This document shows positions 12,433 through 24,330 of a DNA stretch of 64,000 nucleotides, piece by piece (the stretch's first letter is position 1; every line of letters begins with the position of its first letter). The stretch is from Undaria pinnatifida (lineage: Eukaryota; Sar; Phaeophyceae; Laminariales; Alariaceae). The translations under genes and the position numbers were made by a program. Location: the NCBI GenBank assembly GCA_012845835.1, contig JABAKD010000011.1, forward strand, positions 10,106,381-10,170,380, given 5' to 3'. A model generated the notes under the pieces. That model saw only the letters and a list, made by a program, of their open reading frames with translations. It was not told the DNA's origin and made no database searches.

Positions 12433-15400
12433 TTAACGAGCCAAATCGTGCAATGTTGGTCTGACCGGCGAACGCTGCTGCTTCTTTTTCGTGCGCTCGT
12501 CCTCCACCATTTGCTGGTTGTGCGGCATCCTCGCCTTGAAGTGCCAGTCGAACACCCACAGCCACGCCACGCAAACCAAGAGGCACACCAGAAACGCCTC
12601 CCACACGCCCATGACGTCAACCATTGCTGACAGTGTTTGCGCGTGTGTATTTGTGCGCGAACGAAAGGGAGGGGGAGAGCAAACGACAAGGGAAGGGCGA
12701 GAGATAGAGGCACGGAAAGAAACAACAAGGATAGAGCCAGAGAAACGCATAAAGACGGAGAGAGAGCGAGAAGGGGGGGGAGGGTGCGTGAGGGAGAAAG
12801 CAACGGGTGAGGGGGGGGGAGGAGAGGGACAGAGTACAAGAGAAATATACAGAGAGAGGCAGAGCAGTAGAAAGGGAGAGGGTGAGGGAGTTGGGGAAGG
12901 GAGGGGTACGAACCTATAGAAAGAGGCGAAACAAAATCAGGGAGACAGATGGACTGGTTCAGAGGACGACGCAAAACAGATGCGCGGGAGTTCGACTTGT
13001 CTTCGTAATCAAGAAAACACGGCCGTCAACAGGTGTTACACTCTTAACACCAATACCACCACCTGCTCAACCACCACTGCCAGCAACTATCACCACAATC
13101 ACCTGCAAGTATCACCATTACCACCTGAACCACCACCAGCGCCACCCACTCAATCTCAACCACCACCCCTCCCCTCCTCCACCGCCTACCATTACCCCCT
13201 TATCTCCCTCCACCCTGTCCCCCGCCCTGACCCCCTTTCACCAGACCCCACCATCCGTACCCCCCCTCTCCCTCTCCTCTCCGCATCCAGTTGGTTCCTC
13301 CCCATCACAACCGTCGCCACCTCGACCACAACCGCACCCATCACGACCACCAACGCTGCCAACACCACCTATCACCACCACCCCCACCCCCCCCACCCCC
13401 TTTTGTACAAGTGGCTTTACTAGGATGCAGCTCACCCTTCATGCGACTCGCCGAACACCTCACGGCGCTTCGCGCTTGGTGCACGCAATGTCGATGCCTG
13501 CCTGCTCAGTGCAAACCCGATATGCCCCGTGCAGGAATAAGGGGTCTGCGGTCATACGAATACGGCTATGCGTGACACGAGTACAACCGCTCGCCACCTT
13601 CCACCCTGCTGTCCCTTCCATTTAACGGCCATCACCCCTTTGCCTTTCCCTGCTCTGTTCTGTGCGACCAGCTAGTCCCTTACCTACGACGATGGCGTTT
13701 TTTCCGCCCGATGCCGGCACGAAAAACATCATGGTTTTGTACGCGTAGGCCAGGGGTACGGGCGTCTGCAGACGAGGGTCCATCGCCCTCAGCAGCAGGA
13801 GGCCCACCCAGCTGTGGCCCAGGGCGTCTCCGATCAGAGCTGTCGCCCTCAATAACCTGTTTTGATCGATTGACTAGGTTAGGTGTAGTTTCGCTAGGTT
13901 TGGCCTGGTTTGGTTGGGTTTGTGGCTTGCTTTGGTATGGTACTGTATGGTATGGTATGGTACGATGATATGCATGATTTATGGTATGATATGGTATGGT
14001 GTGGTGTATGGCAAAATATCACATGGTATATACAGTGTGGTATCGTCTAGTACCGTGTGGCATTGCTGTATGGTATGGTAAACGGCATGGTGTATGGTAC
14101 GGTACGGTATGATGTGGTATTGTATGGTATGACGAGCTCACCAGAAGTTTGGGAACATGCGAGGGGCGAGGACGATGAAGACGATCGCGTTCCAGGCGAC
14201 GCACGACAGCAGCACCAGCATAAACGCCGCGTTGAACTTTTCGGGGATGCTCGCGAACCCGATGCTTCACGAAACAAAGATGAAAATCAAAAGGGGACAA
14301 GAGGAGACAAAATGAGGAAAGAGAAAGACATACATACAGAGGAAGGCATAGAGACACGGGAAGAAAAATACATACAAGAGAGAAAACAAATAAACTGAAC
14401 GAAAACACGGACAGCGATTGTAAAAAAAAATGACGTGAGACGCAACAGGGTGGAGTGACGCGTGAGACGGCGGAGCAAGTAAAAGGGGCCTAATGAAAAC
14501 AGAACAGCACAGAAAAAAAAGCATCGTTTCATTTTCGCGCGTGCAGCAGCATCCGGGTCACAAGTTAGACCAGTCTCTCCCCGCTTGGTACAACCGACCC
14601 CATCCTCCCCGTACCTCACGCCACAGCCGCACCCAGAAAACCCCCTCCAACTACTAATACAGTGGGGTCCCTCCATAGTGCTGGTTGGGGCAGTGGTGCC
14701 AGTAGATTTGCTTGGCACGGATGGGAATAATCTCTAGTAGTGGCAGTGTGCACATTAATGCCGGTTGCCGCTACAAGCTGGGCCGGCCAAGAAACCCATA
14801 ATCCGTCAGTCGGGCATATCTTTTGAACGACAGTGACCCACTGCAAACTGAGCATATCCTTGCAATCAGCTAGATGCGGTGGTCATTTTAAGCCCTCGAG
14901 CTTGAGAATCAGCGAAGTTGGCGCCGAAAAAAGTGTTTGCCACTCACGTTTCCTAGTTTGAGCTTTTTTTTTCATGATTTGTTTGTGTTGCTTTTTCTAA
15001 AATTGCTCGAAATACAAAGTGGATGGAATTGGCTTAATTTTTCTGGGCATGTACATCTTGGGACGAGGAGTACGGAGATATGCTTTCCATTTCATGGATA
15101 TTTTTTCATGGGTCATTTCCGTTCGAAAGATATGGAGGAATCCCTCAACTATATGTAAATTTGTATGCAGAGGCGCTCCGGTGGAAACTTGGCCATGCAC
15201 CTCTCAATTTTTTAAGCTAGGACCTGAAACTTTGACACGTGATTTGGACCAAGCTCACCAAAACAGTACTTGGCGAGCTCAAGAAAAAAAAAAAACTGCC
15301 GACATACGGCCTGCTAAAAGTTTTCCATGGTCATGAAATGGACGAAAAGTCAACGGATTTTCATTTTGTTTTTTGAGCTCGTCAAATAATGTCTCGGCGA

Positions 15401-18400
15401 GCCTGTTCTAAATTGCGTGTCAAAATTTCAGGTCCGAACTCGAAAAACCGAGCGGGGCACAGCGATATTGGTTTGTTTTGAGCGTCTTGCCCGCCCAGCT
15501 TGTATAGTGCCAGTTTTTTTGGGTGGCACATACCAGCACTACGGAGGGACCCTAGTGTACCCTTTGTTATAGTGCGTGTAGAAACAAAATAAAAACACCA
15601 TCCCAAAAGTGAGAAACGCAGTCGAGAACGACAACCCTTTTACCCTTTGTCACCCCCCCTCCCCCCTGCACTGCGGAGGTCCCTTGGTGAAAGGAGGGTA
15701 GGGGCACAAGCGTGCAAATAACTGCGTTGCAATCAACCAACCCTAACCGTTCAACTGCTGGAAACCAAATTCCGCACCTGTAAGTAAGTAATGTGTCGCA
15801 AAACAAGAGTTCTTTCTAAAAGACACTAGAAACACCGCGGTATGATACTTGGCAATGGCGGTAGCGGTCATGTGGTCGGGGTGCAGACAGGCCATGTCAT
15901 CCACGGGGGGATGGAGGGAAAGGGGAGGGGGGAGGGTACTCATTTGTTGCTTGTCTCAGTCGTTTGACCATTGACCACGCATCCCTTACGACACGGAGCA
16001 TCGTTCCTCCTCCTAATAGACACCTCAAACATTTGGGCGCTCATCATGCTTTTTCCATATATTACATAGAAACTATTTGCTCATCCCATCCCCTTCCTGT
16101 TTCGCCGTCTCTGACCATCTATCTCCTAGGATAGAGATCGTTTTCTCGCTACTCTCTAGTCTACCAAACGCTTCCATGTCACATCGTCTATTTTTCTCAT
16201 CTCCTCTACTAACACATCCCGTTCCTTCTTGTGGATGTTGGGGGGGGTTGACGCATCACGCACCCCCGCTGGCAACAACCAAGAGCGGAAGCATGCGCGA
16301 ACCAGGTATGGTAGCAGCAACAGCTTGGCGCTGTTAGAACAGTGCCCACGGGCGCTGTTAGAACAGTGCCCACGCCTCGGAGGGCGAACTACCGGCACTT
16401 GGATCTAACGTGGGGAAAAAACTGCGGTTCTAGAAGGGTAAATTAGTATCCCAACAGAAACCTTAACATAGCGAACGAATGGTACCTGCTGATGGCGGCC
16501 GTGGTCATGAGGTCAAGGCACAGGCCGCTCAGCCGGAAGAACCATTCGCTGTGGTAGCGGAAGGGGCTGGACCGTCGGATGACGCACATGAACAAGAGGG
16601 CGGTGCACATACTCAGCTGGAACAGCCGGAAGCCTGAACAAGTAATGAAGAACAAGGGGAGTTCCGAGAATTGAGGATTTCGGTCAGCAGGACAGGAGGG
16701 CGGCGAATATTCTCAGCTGGAACAGCCGGCAACCTGAACAAAACAAAACAAAAAACAATGAGTTTCCAACAATTAAGGTATTTCAGCCATTAGGATACAA
16801 GGGCGGTGCACATGCTCAGCGGGAACAGACGGAAACCTGAAAAAAAGAAAAGAAAAATGAAGCAACATTCAAAGGGATTCCAACAATGCAGGCGTTTCAG
16901 CCATTAGTACATGAGGGCGAACATTCTCAGATGGAGATGCCGAAAAACTGAACCAAGGAACAAAAAAAGCACAAGGGGTTTCCAAAAATTGAGTATCTTG
17001 AAAATTAGGACACGAGGGTGGCGCACGTTCTCAGTTGGAACACCCGGAAACCTGAAGGCAAAAAAAAGAAGCGGGTTGTTAATTCGTTGAGGGAGTTCCC
17101 GTCAGTAGGGAGTTTTTAATTCCGAATTCAGAGGTGCTAGCACATGCAGGGTTTCAACTAATTGACGGTTTCTACTCACTGACGGCTACGGGATCCTCCG
17201 CCCGTTCAGATTTTTTTTTTTTTCATTGATGACTTTCGTCCACCATGCGTTTAACTTCATAAAACGAACAAGCTAAAAAAAGCAAAAGCCTCCATATATC
17301 ACGGGCTCAATTTCATAAAACAAAAAAACAAAAAAAACTCAAAGCTCCCTCAAAGAGTAAGAACGGTGCTCTATCTCGAAAACGATGCCTGCCAGCTGGT
17401 CAAACGACTCAAGGCTTAAGGTGTCAAAACAACAAATGAGAACGCCCCCCGCCCCCCCCCCCCAACTCCTCCCCCAACCCTCATACCCTCATCCCTCCCA
17501 TCCCCCGACCAAACCTCCCACTCCATCAAAACTCGCCTGAAATAATATGGTGCTTGGCCGTGTACTCTAGGCTGTTCTCCAAGAAGCGAATAAACAGGTC
17601 CAGCAGCCACGCCGCCCCCACCGACACCGCGGGCAGCAGTAGGTGCGCCCCGAGTCCGGCCCGGTGAATCGCCAGCGTGGGCCCCCTATCGCGCTTAGCA
17701 ACCGCAGCCTCGGGAGCACCGGCCTCAATTATCCCCGCTGCGTTCCCGGCTCCTCGGCGGGGGTGAGCGTAAGGGGACAGCGAGCGGGCGCGGGTGTCGT
17801 CGGGGTCGGCTAGGCTACCGCGGCCGACGCGGTTGCTGCTGCTGCCGCCGCTGCTACCGCCGCGGCCATCTGTGTCCCCTAGACCTCCACCGATGGCGCC
17901 TCCGGCGCCTCCAACTCCATCCCTGCCGCCCCCCAGGCCACTTGAATTGGGGTTTGGGGGGGGGGGGTTGGGAGGTGGAGGGGGTAACGACGAGGGTATG
18001 CGGGAGGAGAAGGAGGGGGGAGGGGGGGCGGGGAAGAAAATGACAGCGAGCGCAGCAAAAAAGCAAAACGAAAACGACATGGGTAAGGACATTGACAACA
18101 ACAGCAGCAAAAAAGCACTGTAGCGAAAAATATCGCAAAAAAAAATACAACGACCGGGTTGCATGTACGACAAACAACAAAGTGACGCACCTGCCAATGA
18201 GCCATCCACATCTCCCCCTTCCCCTGTCGAAGTGCTCCCTGTGCTGCCCTCCATCAGCGCCTCCGCTGGCGCCGTCTATCAGACCCTCCCCGACACCACC
18301 CGCCTCGTCGTTGCCTACAAGCGAGTAGCCCCTGCTCCGAGAGTTGGGGGCAGCGAAGGAAGACATGGCAAGGGGGTTTGGGTGGTAGTGGTGATTGTGG

Positions 18401-21400
18401 TGCCCGTGGTGGTGTTGGTATAGTCGGTGATGGTGTTGGTGTTGGTGATGGTGGTGGGTGGTGACAAAGTGGTGTTGGTAAGGGTGGATGCGACAGGGGT
18501 GGTGGTTTGGGCAATTGCGGCGGGCGGATACAGCACACAGCACCCTACAGTACAACACAGTACACAGAACAGTAACAGCACACTACGCTACACTATGTCC
18601 ATAGCTACCACGCATTTCGCCTTCAGCCTCCGCTCCCCCTCCCCCTCCCTGGTCCCAAAACGCAATTTCCCTTCATCTTATAACACGTACCTCGATCCGG
18701 TCTGACCGCGCCCCACCATGTGCATCGTCATCAGAATAACGCCTCCAAGTATGGAAATGAGCAAACCCAGAGAATCAGCTAAGCGGACGACCTGAACGAA
18801 ACACGCAAAGAGATAGAGAAAGAGAAGACACCGGGGGAACGTGGTGAGCCATCGTGTGAAAAACGCCAGAGACAAATGCCACGAGAGGGGTACAGTAGTT
18901 GATTCCTTCTAAGGGACCGTGGGATAAGTTAAAACGGTATACAAAGGACCTCAGACTTCTCCGCGCCGTCTTTCCCCACTTTAGCACGCATGCCTGTTCT
19001 GGGCAATAGCAGTTGGATCTAGAGTAGGACGGCAGTTTGAGTTAGAAACGGGTTACAAGGGGCCTTGTCTCTTATAGCGGACGCAACGCTCAAAAAATAA
19101 AAGGACCGCCACTCAGTCTCCCGCTAGAAAACCGCCACATATAGACCGCTAGAAACCTTAACAGGGGTCTGATTTGTAAAGGGGCATCGGCACACAAGGG
19201 ATCCTGCCGCCCCAATGCACTAAAGTCCCTTAAAAGGGGTGACCTACTGTAGGACATTTTGACCAAATCATTTCCGAGTGAGGGGAGCTATATCAATAAT
19301 ATACTTGGTAACAGGTATCAATCATCAACCAAAGAGCCACACACTATGGCTGGAATTCCGTTTGATGTTCATTGATGGACTAACCAATGACTTCGTCTGC
19401 ACTGGTCGGACTTGCCGGGTTACTTGCGCGGTGGCTAATTGTTTTTCCTTCCGGTTTTACCAAACCTTTGTCCCCCTTGCGACACCCCCGGGATTTCAAA
19501 TCCAACCACATCCCGAAGGGGAAGCTTGAATTCGCGATCATACCTGGGCCACACGCGCGATCGGAGTATCGCAAGACAGCTTGAAAAAGAGAGTTCCGAC
19601 AAAATCCTCGATTTCACAGCTGTAGGCTGTAGAGTGCATTCTGACATTTTTTACAAAAAATCGGCCCGTGGGATTGTTCACTGGAATTTGCACTTTCAGT
19701 CTTCTCGAGATTCGCTTTTCGGGGGAGGCATAGAACAGGGCTCTTTAACCTTTTTAGGAGTTGATTATATCTTGGTTATAGTATACTATCTTGATTATAG
19801 TTATAGTATACAGACCAAAGAACGACGAGCGCGATGTACTCAAGCGCTTAGGAAAAGCTTGAGGCAACCCGAGTATCGGCATGCCCCAAGCTTGCCTCAC
19901 AGCTTCCTGCGTTGCAGTTGGAACACATTGGCTACACCACGAGCAGCTCGGGTTGCTTCACGTGGTCGATGCTGTAACCGTCTGTTGTTTCCAATTTTTT
20001 TTTTCCTCAAAGTCCCAAAGGGGTTAAGCGAGGAGCCGCAAAAAAAATGGGTTTGCCCCTATCTCAAGATTTCTCGAGCAAGCATGAGAAGCGGCAGGTG
20101 GGCGTGGGGGTGGAGAGGCGTCCACGGGGAAGTACAGATGTGAACGATGATAATGTATGGGGGTCGTGTATGCCACGCCTCTTTGCTATATCAGAGCAGA
20201 GTACCTGTAGCTGCACACAGGCTTTAAATCCAAGTTGTGCTTCATTTTCCGAGATCAATGTTATTTTCTACTATCGGGTATGCTCTTATGCTGTTTTAAT
20301 TTTCGCCCAGTTATGCCCTTTGTGCTCCACAAAACGTCCACTTATGCTTCCTTTTAAAGAAGAAAAAAACCGATTGCGCCACTGTGTGATCCTTTAACAA
20401 GGCACAAGTATGCCGAAAGAAGCGCGACCACAATGGATGAAAGCCTAGCTGTAAAGTATCAACAGCGACAGCGGCAGTGGTCGAAGGTTCCGCAAAACGA
20501 CCACCAGCCAGCGAGGCTCTCTCGACTAACCTCCTCCGCCCAGTCTCCGGCGATCTCTTTCGACGAGAACGACATTACATCCCGCCCGGTCTCCAGCCCC
20601 ATCGTTACCAGCGCGCCCAGAAAAATCGACACGTCGGGGTTTCCAAGTCGGATGATGCCGACCGTCAGTAGGGCCACGCAGGACTGCCCCCAGATGAGTA
20701 CCTGGCTGTACACCAGCATGGGAAGGGCCTCGTGCCATATGGAGGCCACCACCGCGCGGGTACGGGGGACGTAGGTGCCGGCGCTGGCGAAGCCGAGGGT
20801 GAGCGCGGCGAAGGTGAAGTTGATCATCAGTACCACCACCTGCAGGGGGAACGAGGGAATTCGAAACGGGCGTGTGAGAGAGAAAAGGAGGGAGGGAGAG
20901 AGGAAGGGAGGGAGGGAGGGATTTGCAAGCGTAAGGAAAAAGTTTGAGAAAGAATAAATTCGTCGAAGAGGACAGGGGGTGGGGAAGGAGGGAGTTGAAC
21001 GAAGGATAAGAGGGGGAGTTGGAGGCAGAGCAACAGTGTTGAGAGAGGGGGGGTGGGGTTGTAGATACAAGGAAGAAGGGATACAGGCAGAAAAACGGAG
21101 GACACACAACCACTCGAGCACTCCGAAACCCGAATCGCACCTCGCTCAAGCTCTGGTCCAGCGAAGACTTCACCCCCGGGGACATGAACCCCTTGAACAT
21201 GCGATACACCACGCAGCCCAGCACGCCGGAGATGACAGACGGCGGAACCACCGCCCTCCTCAAAAACGCCAACTTGTGCCAGTGAAACCCAACGAACTTT
21301 CCTACGCCGACCAGCATGGCCAGCGCGCCGAAGGTAGCCACGCCCCGGTAGCGGAGGGCCCAGGCGCCGAGTGTTTCATCGTCGTCACCCGACCCTGTTT

Positions 21401-21407
21401 CCACCAT
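12433..21407 (-). CDS. Na+/glutamate symporter (GltS-like) family membrane protein
   Basis: Nine exons on the minus strand: 21407-21141, 20839-20531, 18791-18691, 18331-18191, 17940-17537, 16633-16486, 14264-14142, 13856-13684 and 12626-12433 (TAA). All phases agree and give 619 residues. GltS-type transporters move glutamate with Na+ across a membrane. The call rests on the N-terminal GALAMLVGVGKFVGF helix with VVPPSVISGVLGCVVYRMF (the GltS 'IPEPVVGGLL' hairpin), the FRLSGLCLDLMTTAAI helix, and the closing NFWLLRATALIGDALG...VGLLLLRAMDP...AYAYKTMMFF block typical of the family. A Gly/Arg/Ala-rich loop of about 130 residues (225-355) is inserted centrally. The family GGHGT motif region reads GLETGRD, so transport activity is uncertain. 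The start is the only in-frame ATG after an upstream stop. Intron 5 uses a GC donor (CAG|GCGAGT at 17537/17536). The gene may continue into the TLDc exons downstream. Confidence 0.85.
12464..12535 (-). other. Candidate alternative splice donors in the last symporter exon
   Basis: Two donors lie in phase 0, the phase needed to join the TLDc exon that starts at 11847. They are a GC donor TTCAAG|GCGAGG after 12535 and a GT donor TCGCCG|GTCAGA after 12466. Use of either would remove the stop at 12433 and append TLDc. The GC site follows the last membrane helix directly and gives ...WHFK joined to LRTRKKK. This is inferred from sequence; no transcript is seen. Confidence 0.4.
12650..12925 (+). repeat. 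Purine-rich tract in the last symporter intron
   Basis: GA/GGGA-rich low-complexity DNA, the complement of a long pyrimidine tract upstream of the acceptor at 12627. Similar tracts lie at 20860-21075 and 21500-21570. It explains the long arginine/glutamate-rich frame here, which I do not call a gene. Confidence 0.7.
13925..14132 (+). repeat. (TATGG)n-type pentanucleotide microsatellite
   Basis: Imperfect repeats of TATGG, TACGG and TGTGG lie in the symporter intron between exons 7 and 8, ending just before exon 7. Confidence 0.85.
15843..15905 (-). pseudogene. Decayed copy of the 3' end of symporter exon 6
   Basis: On the minus strand, GACCACATGACCGCTACCGCCATT matches in outline the end of exon 6 (GACCTCATGACCACGGCCGCCATC at 16515-16490), with flanking CCTGT in both. 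The donor region reads CAAGTATCAT in place of CAGGTACC. It lies inside the following intron. It looks like a duplicated exon end that has drifted. Confidence 0.5.
16588..17112 (-). repeat. Five ~103-bp tandem units carrying the exon 6 splice acceptor
   Basis: The first unit is the real start of symporter exon 6 with its acceptor. Four diverged units follow upstream (about 16690-16793, 16794-16907, 16908-17008 and 17009-17112). Each repeats the CAG|GTTTCCGG-like acceptor and about 35 nt of exon (block resembling TGTTCCAGCTGAG...GCACC), then a block TTTCCAACAATT. The array lies in intron 5. Several copies keep an AG acceptor, so they are potential decoy exons. Confidence 0.8.
20860..21075 (+). 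repeat. GA-rich tract in the first symporter intron
   Basis: GGGA/GAGA-rich low complexity. On the coding (minus) strand it is a long pyrimidine tract ahead of the exon 2 acceptor. It accounts for the serine/leucine/proline-rich frames seen there. Confidence 0.7.
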
Positions 21408-22374
21408 GAAGACGCCTTATGTTGATGCTGCTGATGCTGTTTGTTGTTGGTGGTGGTGATGGTGGTGGTTGTGTCGGTGTCGCTACGGAGACAGGCAAGC
21501 AAGGAAGGGCGGAGGGAAAAGACGAAGGAGGGAAGAAAGGAAGGAAGGAAGGAAGGAAAGAAGGGGGGGCGACGACAGCGGGATCAGCTCCTTGATGAGC
21601 CCTTCTCCAGCTGCTGTGGCTGCTGTGCACCTACTACGCTACCGACTCATTGAGACAGTTCAGACACTTCGGGAACCCCGAGATAGCCAAAACAAAAGAG
21701 AGGATACATCACTTAATCTAATGCAACCAAATATGAGTCTTAAGTGAGCGCGCAACAGCAGTACGAGTAAGGTCATGCTGCACCCGTCATACACCTCCTT
21801 CCAGTGTCGTTCACACACTAATACAATCAACCCCCAACCAATCATGCGACTCGTCAAACACCCCACGGCGCCTCGCGCTGGGTTCATGCGATGTCTGCCT
21901 GGTCGGTGAAAAACCGACGTGCTCCGTGCCGGCATTGTAAGGATGCGAGGGTCTAATAGCTACTAATAGCTACTAGCTACTATGCCATATGGTCATACGA
22001 CTACGGCTATCCACGAAAAGAGTACTCCCCCCCCCCCCCAACTAGGCGGTGCCGATGCTATGATATATTATATATATACATTATAATACCATTGTCCTTT
22101 TTAGTCCTGACTTTTCCCCTCCCTAATGGGTAAATACTGTACACCAGGTTGTGCACCAGGTAGGCTCTCATCGAGTCAGAAATAAGATACACTGTCCACC
22201 AGGTAGGTTCTCATCGAGTCAGAAACACGCGCTGCGCTTGGTTCCTTAGCATTGGCTGGCTGACCGATTTGTCCCTGGCTGACCGATTTGTCCCCATAGA
22301 CTCCACAGACTCCTTACATTCATCCTACGGTAGACGTGCCCTTCTTCTTTTTTCTGTTGTGAACCTCCTCACTT

Positions 22375-22495
22375 GAGGAGGTCCATACATAATACAACAT
22401 CATACCTCATACCTCATGCCTCATACAACATCATGCCTCATACCTCATACTCGTACATCATACATCATACATCATACCTCACCCCTCCATCACAC
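22375..22495 (+). repeat. CATACCTCATACAACAT-type microsatellite
   Basis: Irregular repeats of CATACCT and CATCATA units, bounded by GAGGTCC on the left and CACACTAAC on the right. Confidence 0.8.
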
Positions 22496-23924
22496 TAACA
22501 CAAAATGCCGAAAAAAAAAAAAAGTGCACCCCTATGAACAACCCCATGGCCTATACTAGGTATACAACGAACGTAATAATACTGCACCACAATAATGATT
22601 ATATTCCGACGATATTGGGTAAAGGACGGTTAAGGTGCCCGTCATCCCGTCATTCAGAAAACATTCTAGACCAAAAGTCCAAAAAAAGTGCTATTAATAA
22701 CGTTATCGCAGCACGCGTCCTACATCTTGTCGACGGCTCTTCTGTTCCGACAGTACAGAATGAAAGGGTGGAGACGCTCCCACGGGGGCGCCTCCGCCGC
22801 GTCGGCAAAATAAGCCATGGAGCAGTCGTGATAACATATCGTGCACGTCAACATTTTCTCCGGCGATAAAGGAGAACTATCTACGTTTACATTCGTGTGG
22901 GATATATCCTTAACTTCCTCTGAACTAATGGGGATATTCTGTATTCCACTGAAGACTTTTTTATGTTACGTTGTGGGGTGGGTGGGTGGGTAGGTTGATG
23001 GGTGGGTGTGTGGGTGGGTGGAGTATCAATTCATCTTCTTATTTCTTTCTTTGTTCAAAGAAGGAGCAAGGCGTGCCAACCGATCTCTCTGGCACCTCAG
23101 AACGCTCCGTAGTAATGCTTTCCCTCAAGACGGGGTTAGGGGATTGATTTAATCATTTCTCCATCTCCGTCTTCGACGATCCTATTTATATCTACTCCGG
23201 GGGGGTACAATTCAGAGAGCTCGACTTGAGAGAAAACATTAAGAGAGGCCACATGGCTTGTCTCGGGCATTCTGAAAGCTACCTGGTACACACTAGCTGG
23301 CATCAATTCTGATTCAACACAAAGTACCGGTTTAAGATAGGTTTACTTGGCTTGACACACCCCTATCCTATATCGTAGCCCCCCCTGTAATATCATAACA
23401 GATGTTTGCTGGCCACCGGGCTCTCTCGCGAGAGAGGCATTGCGGTCGTTTGAGACATTGGTGAAATGCGCGAATGCTTCACGCTTCCTGCTTAGGGGAG
23501 TACAGGAAGAAACACGTCCATGCTCACGTGTGAATGGTGTGCTGGTGCTGGCTGCAGCAGTAATTTCGTGTTTGGCGCTGCTGTATTGTTGTACTTGGCG
23601 CGCGACCAGAGCAGAAGATGAGGGGTGGGCCTGTGGGCTATGACAGGAACGACCATTTTCCTTAAATCCATACGAAGGCCTTAGGGCTGGGCATATAGAG
23701 ATAATATCCATAGGACAAACGACCAGCCGGTGTATCACGCAGCTTGCAAAGATGAGTATCGATAAATGTATCGAACTCACAGCTGACGTTTAGAAGAGCT
23801 TGTTACAACAATACAAGAGCAAGGATTCAAGGTAGAAGATATGAGACCGAGCTTTCGATGCTACCCCTTGTTCGCGTGGTCATCCCTCATATCATACCTT
23901 GCCTACATTTTTTTCTGTAATCAT

Positions 23925-24292
23925 CACTTTTGCCGTCCAGGTCAATCCGTAAGAGGTTTTACCATCAGCGGCCTTCTGGACAAGCCGTCACAGGCGTCTT
24001 CCCTTCCGCGCGGTACACGCCTTCATGTTTATCGCGCATAGGGTTCAGCATTCAGCATTCCCACTTTACAGCTGTTCGTGCTCGTCGATTTGCATCGAAT
24101 TTCGCCAACTCACGCTCTTGCGCTTTCGGATTGTCGACGACGAATGAGTCCCTTGTGCGATTCGAACCCACGATCTCGACCTCAATAATAGAGGTAGAAC
24201 CCTGCGGGTACCCGCCAGAAACGGGTACCCGCCAAAAAAAAAAATGGAGCCCGGACCCTGCTCTACCCGCTGAGTAATGCCATTTTGACGGG
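23925..24292 (-). mobile_element. SINE family B (different tRNA-like head, same core as family A)
   Basis: Read on the minus strand it begins near 24292 with a very good A box and D arm, TTACTCAGCGGGTAGAGC. After a GGGTACCCG-bearing insert comes a good B box, GTGGGTTCGAATCGCAC. The body then has AAAGCGCAAGAGCGTGAGTT, ATCGACGAGCA, TGCTGAACCCTATGCGCGAT and GGCTTGTCCAGAAG, the same blocks in the same order as family A. The A-to-B distance (about 110 nt) is longer than in a tRNA because of the insert. Confidence 0.75.
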
Positions 24293-24330
24293 TACCCGGC
24301 ACCCGGCGAGTACCCGTCAGGCACCCGGCT
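24200..24330. repeat. GGGTACCCG palindromic repeats (three sites)
   Basis: Short arrays of GGGTACCCG lie here, at 25685-25735 and at 26838-27010. The unit is a palindrome. Here it sits inside a SINE between its two promoter boxes. Confidence 0.75.

Noticed and set aside
12807-13625. 272-codon plus-strand frame
   Set aside because: GA-rich then CACC-rich low complexity in introns of the minus-strand symporter; no conserved feature.
17854-18558. His/Pro-rich frames around the symporter exons at 17.8-18.6 kb
   Set aside because: Low-complexity ACC/CAC repeats in introns. Only the phase-consistent pieces 18331-18191 and 17940-17537 are taken as exons.
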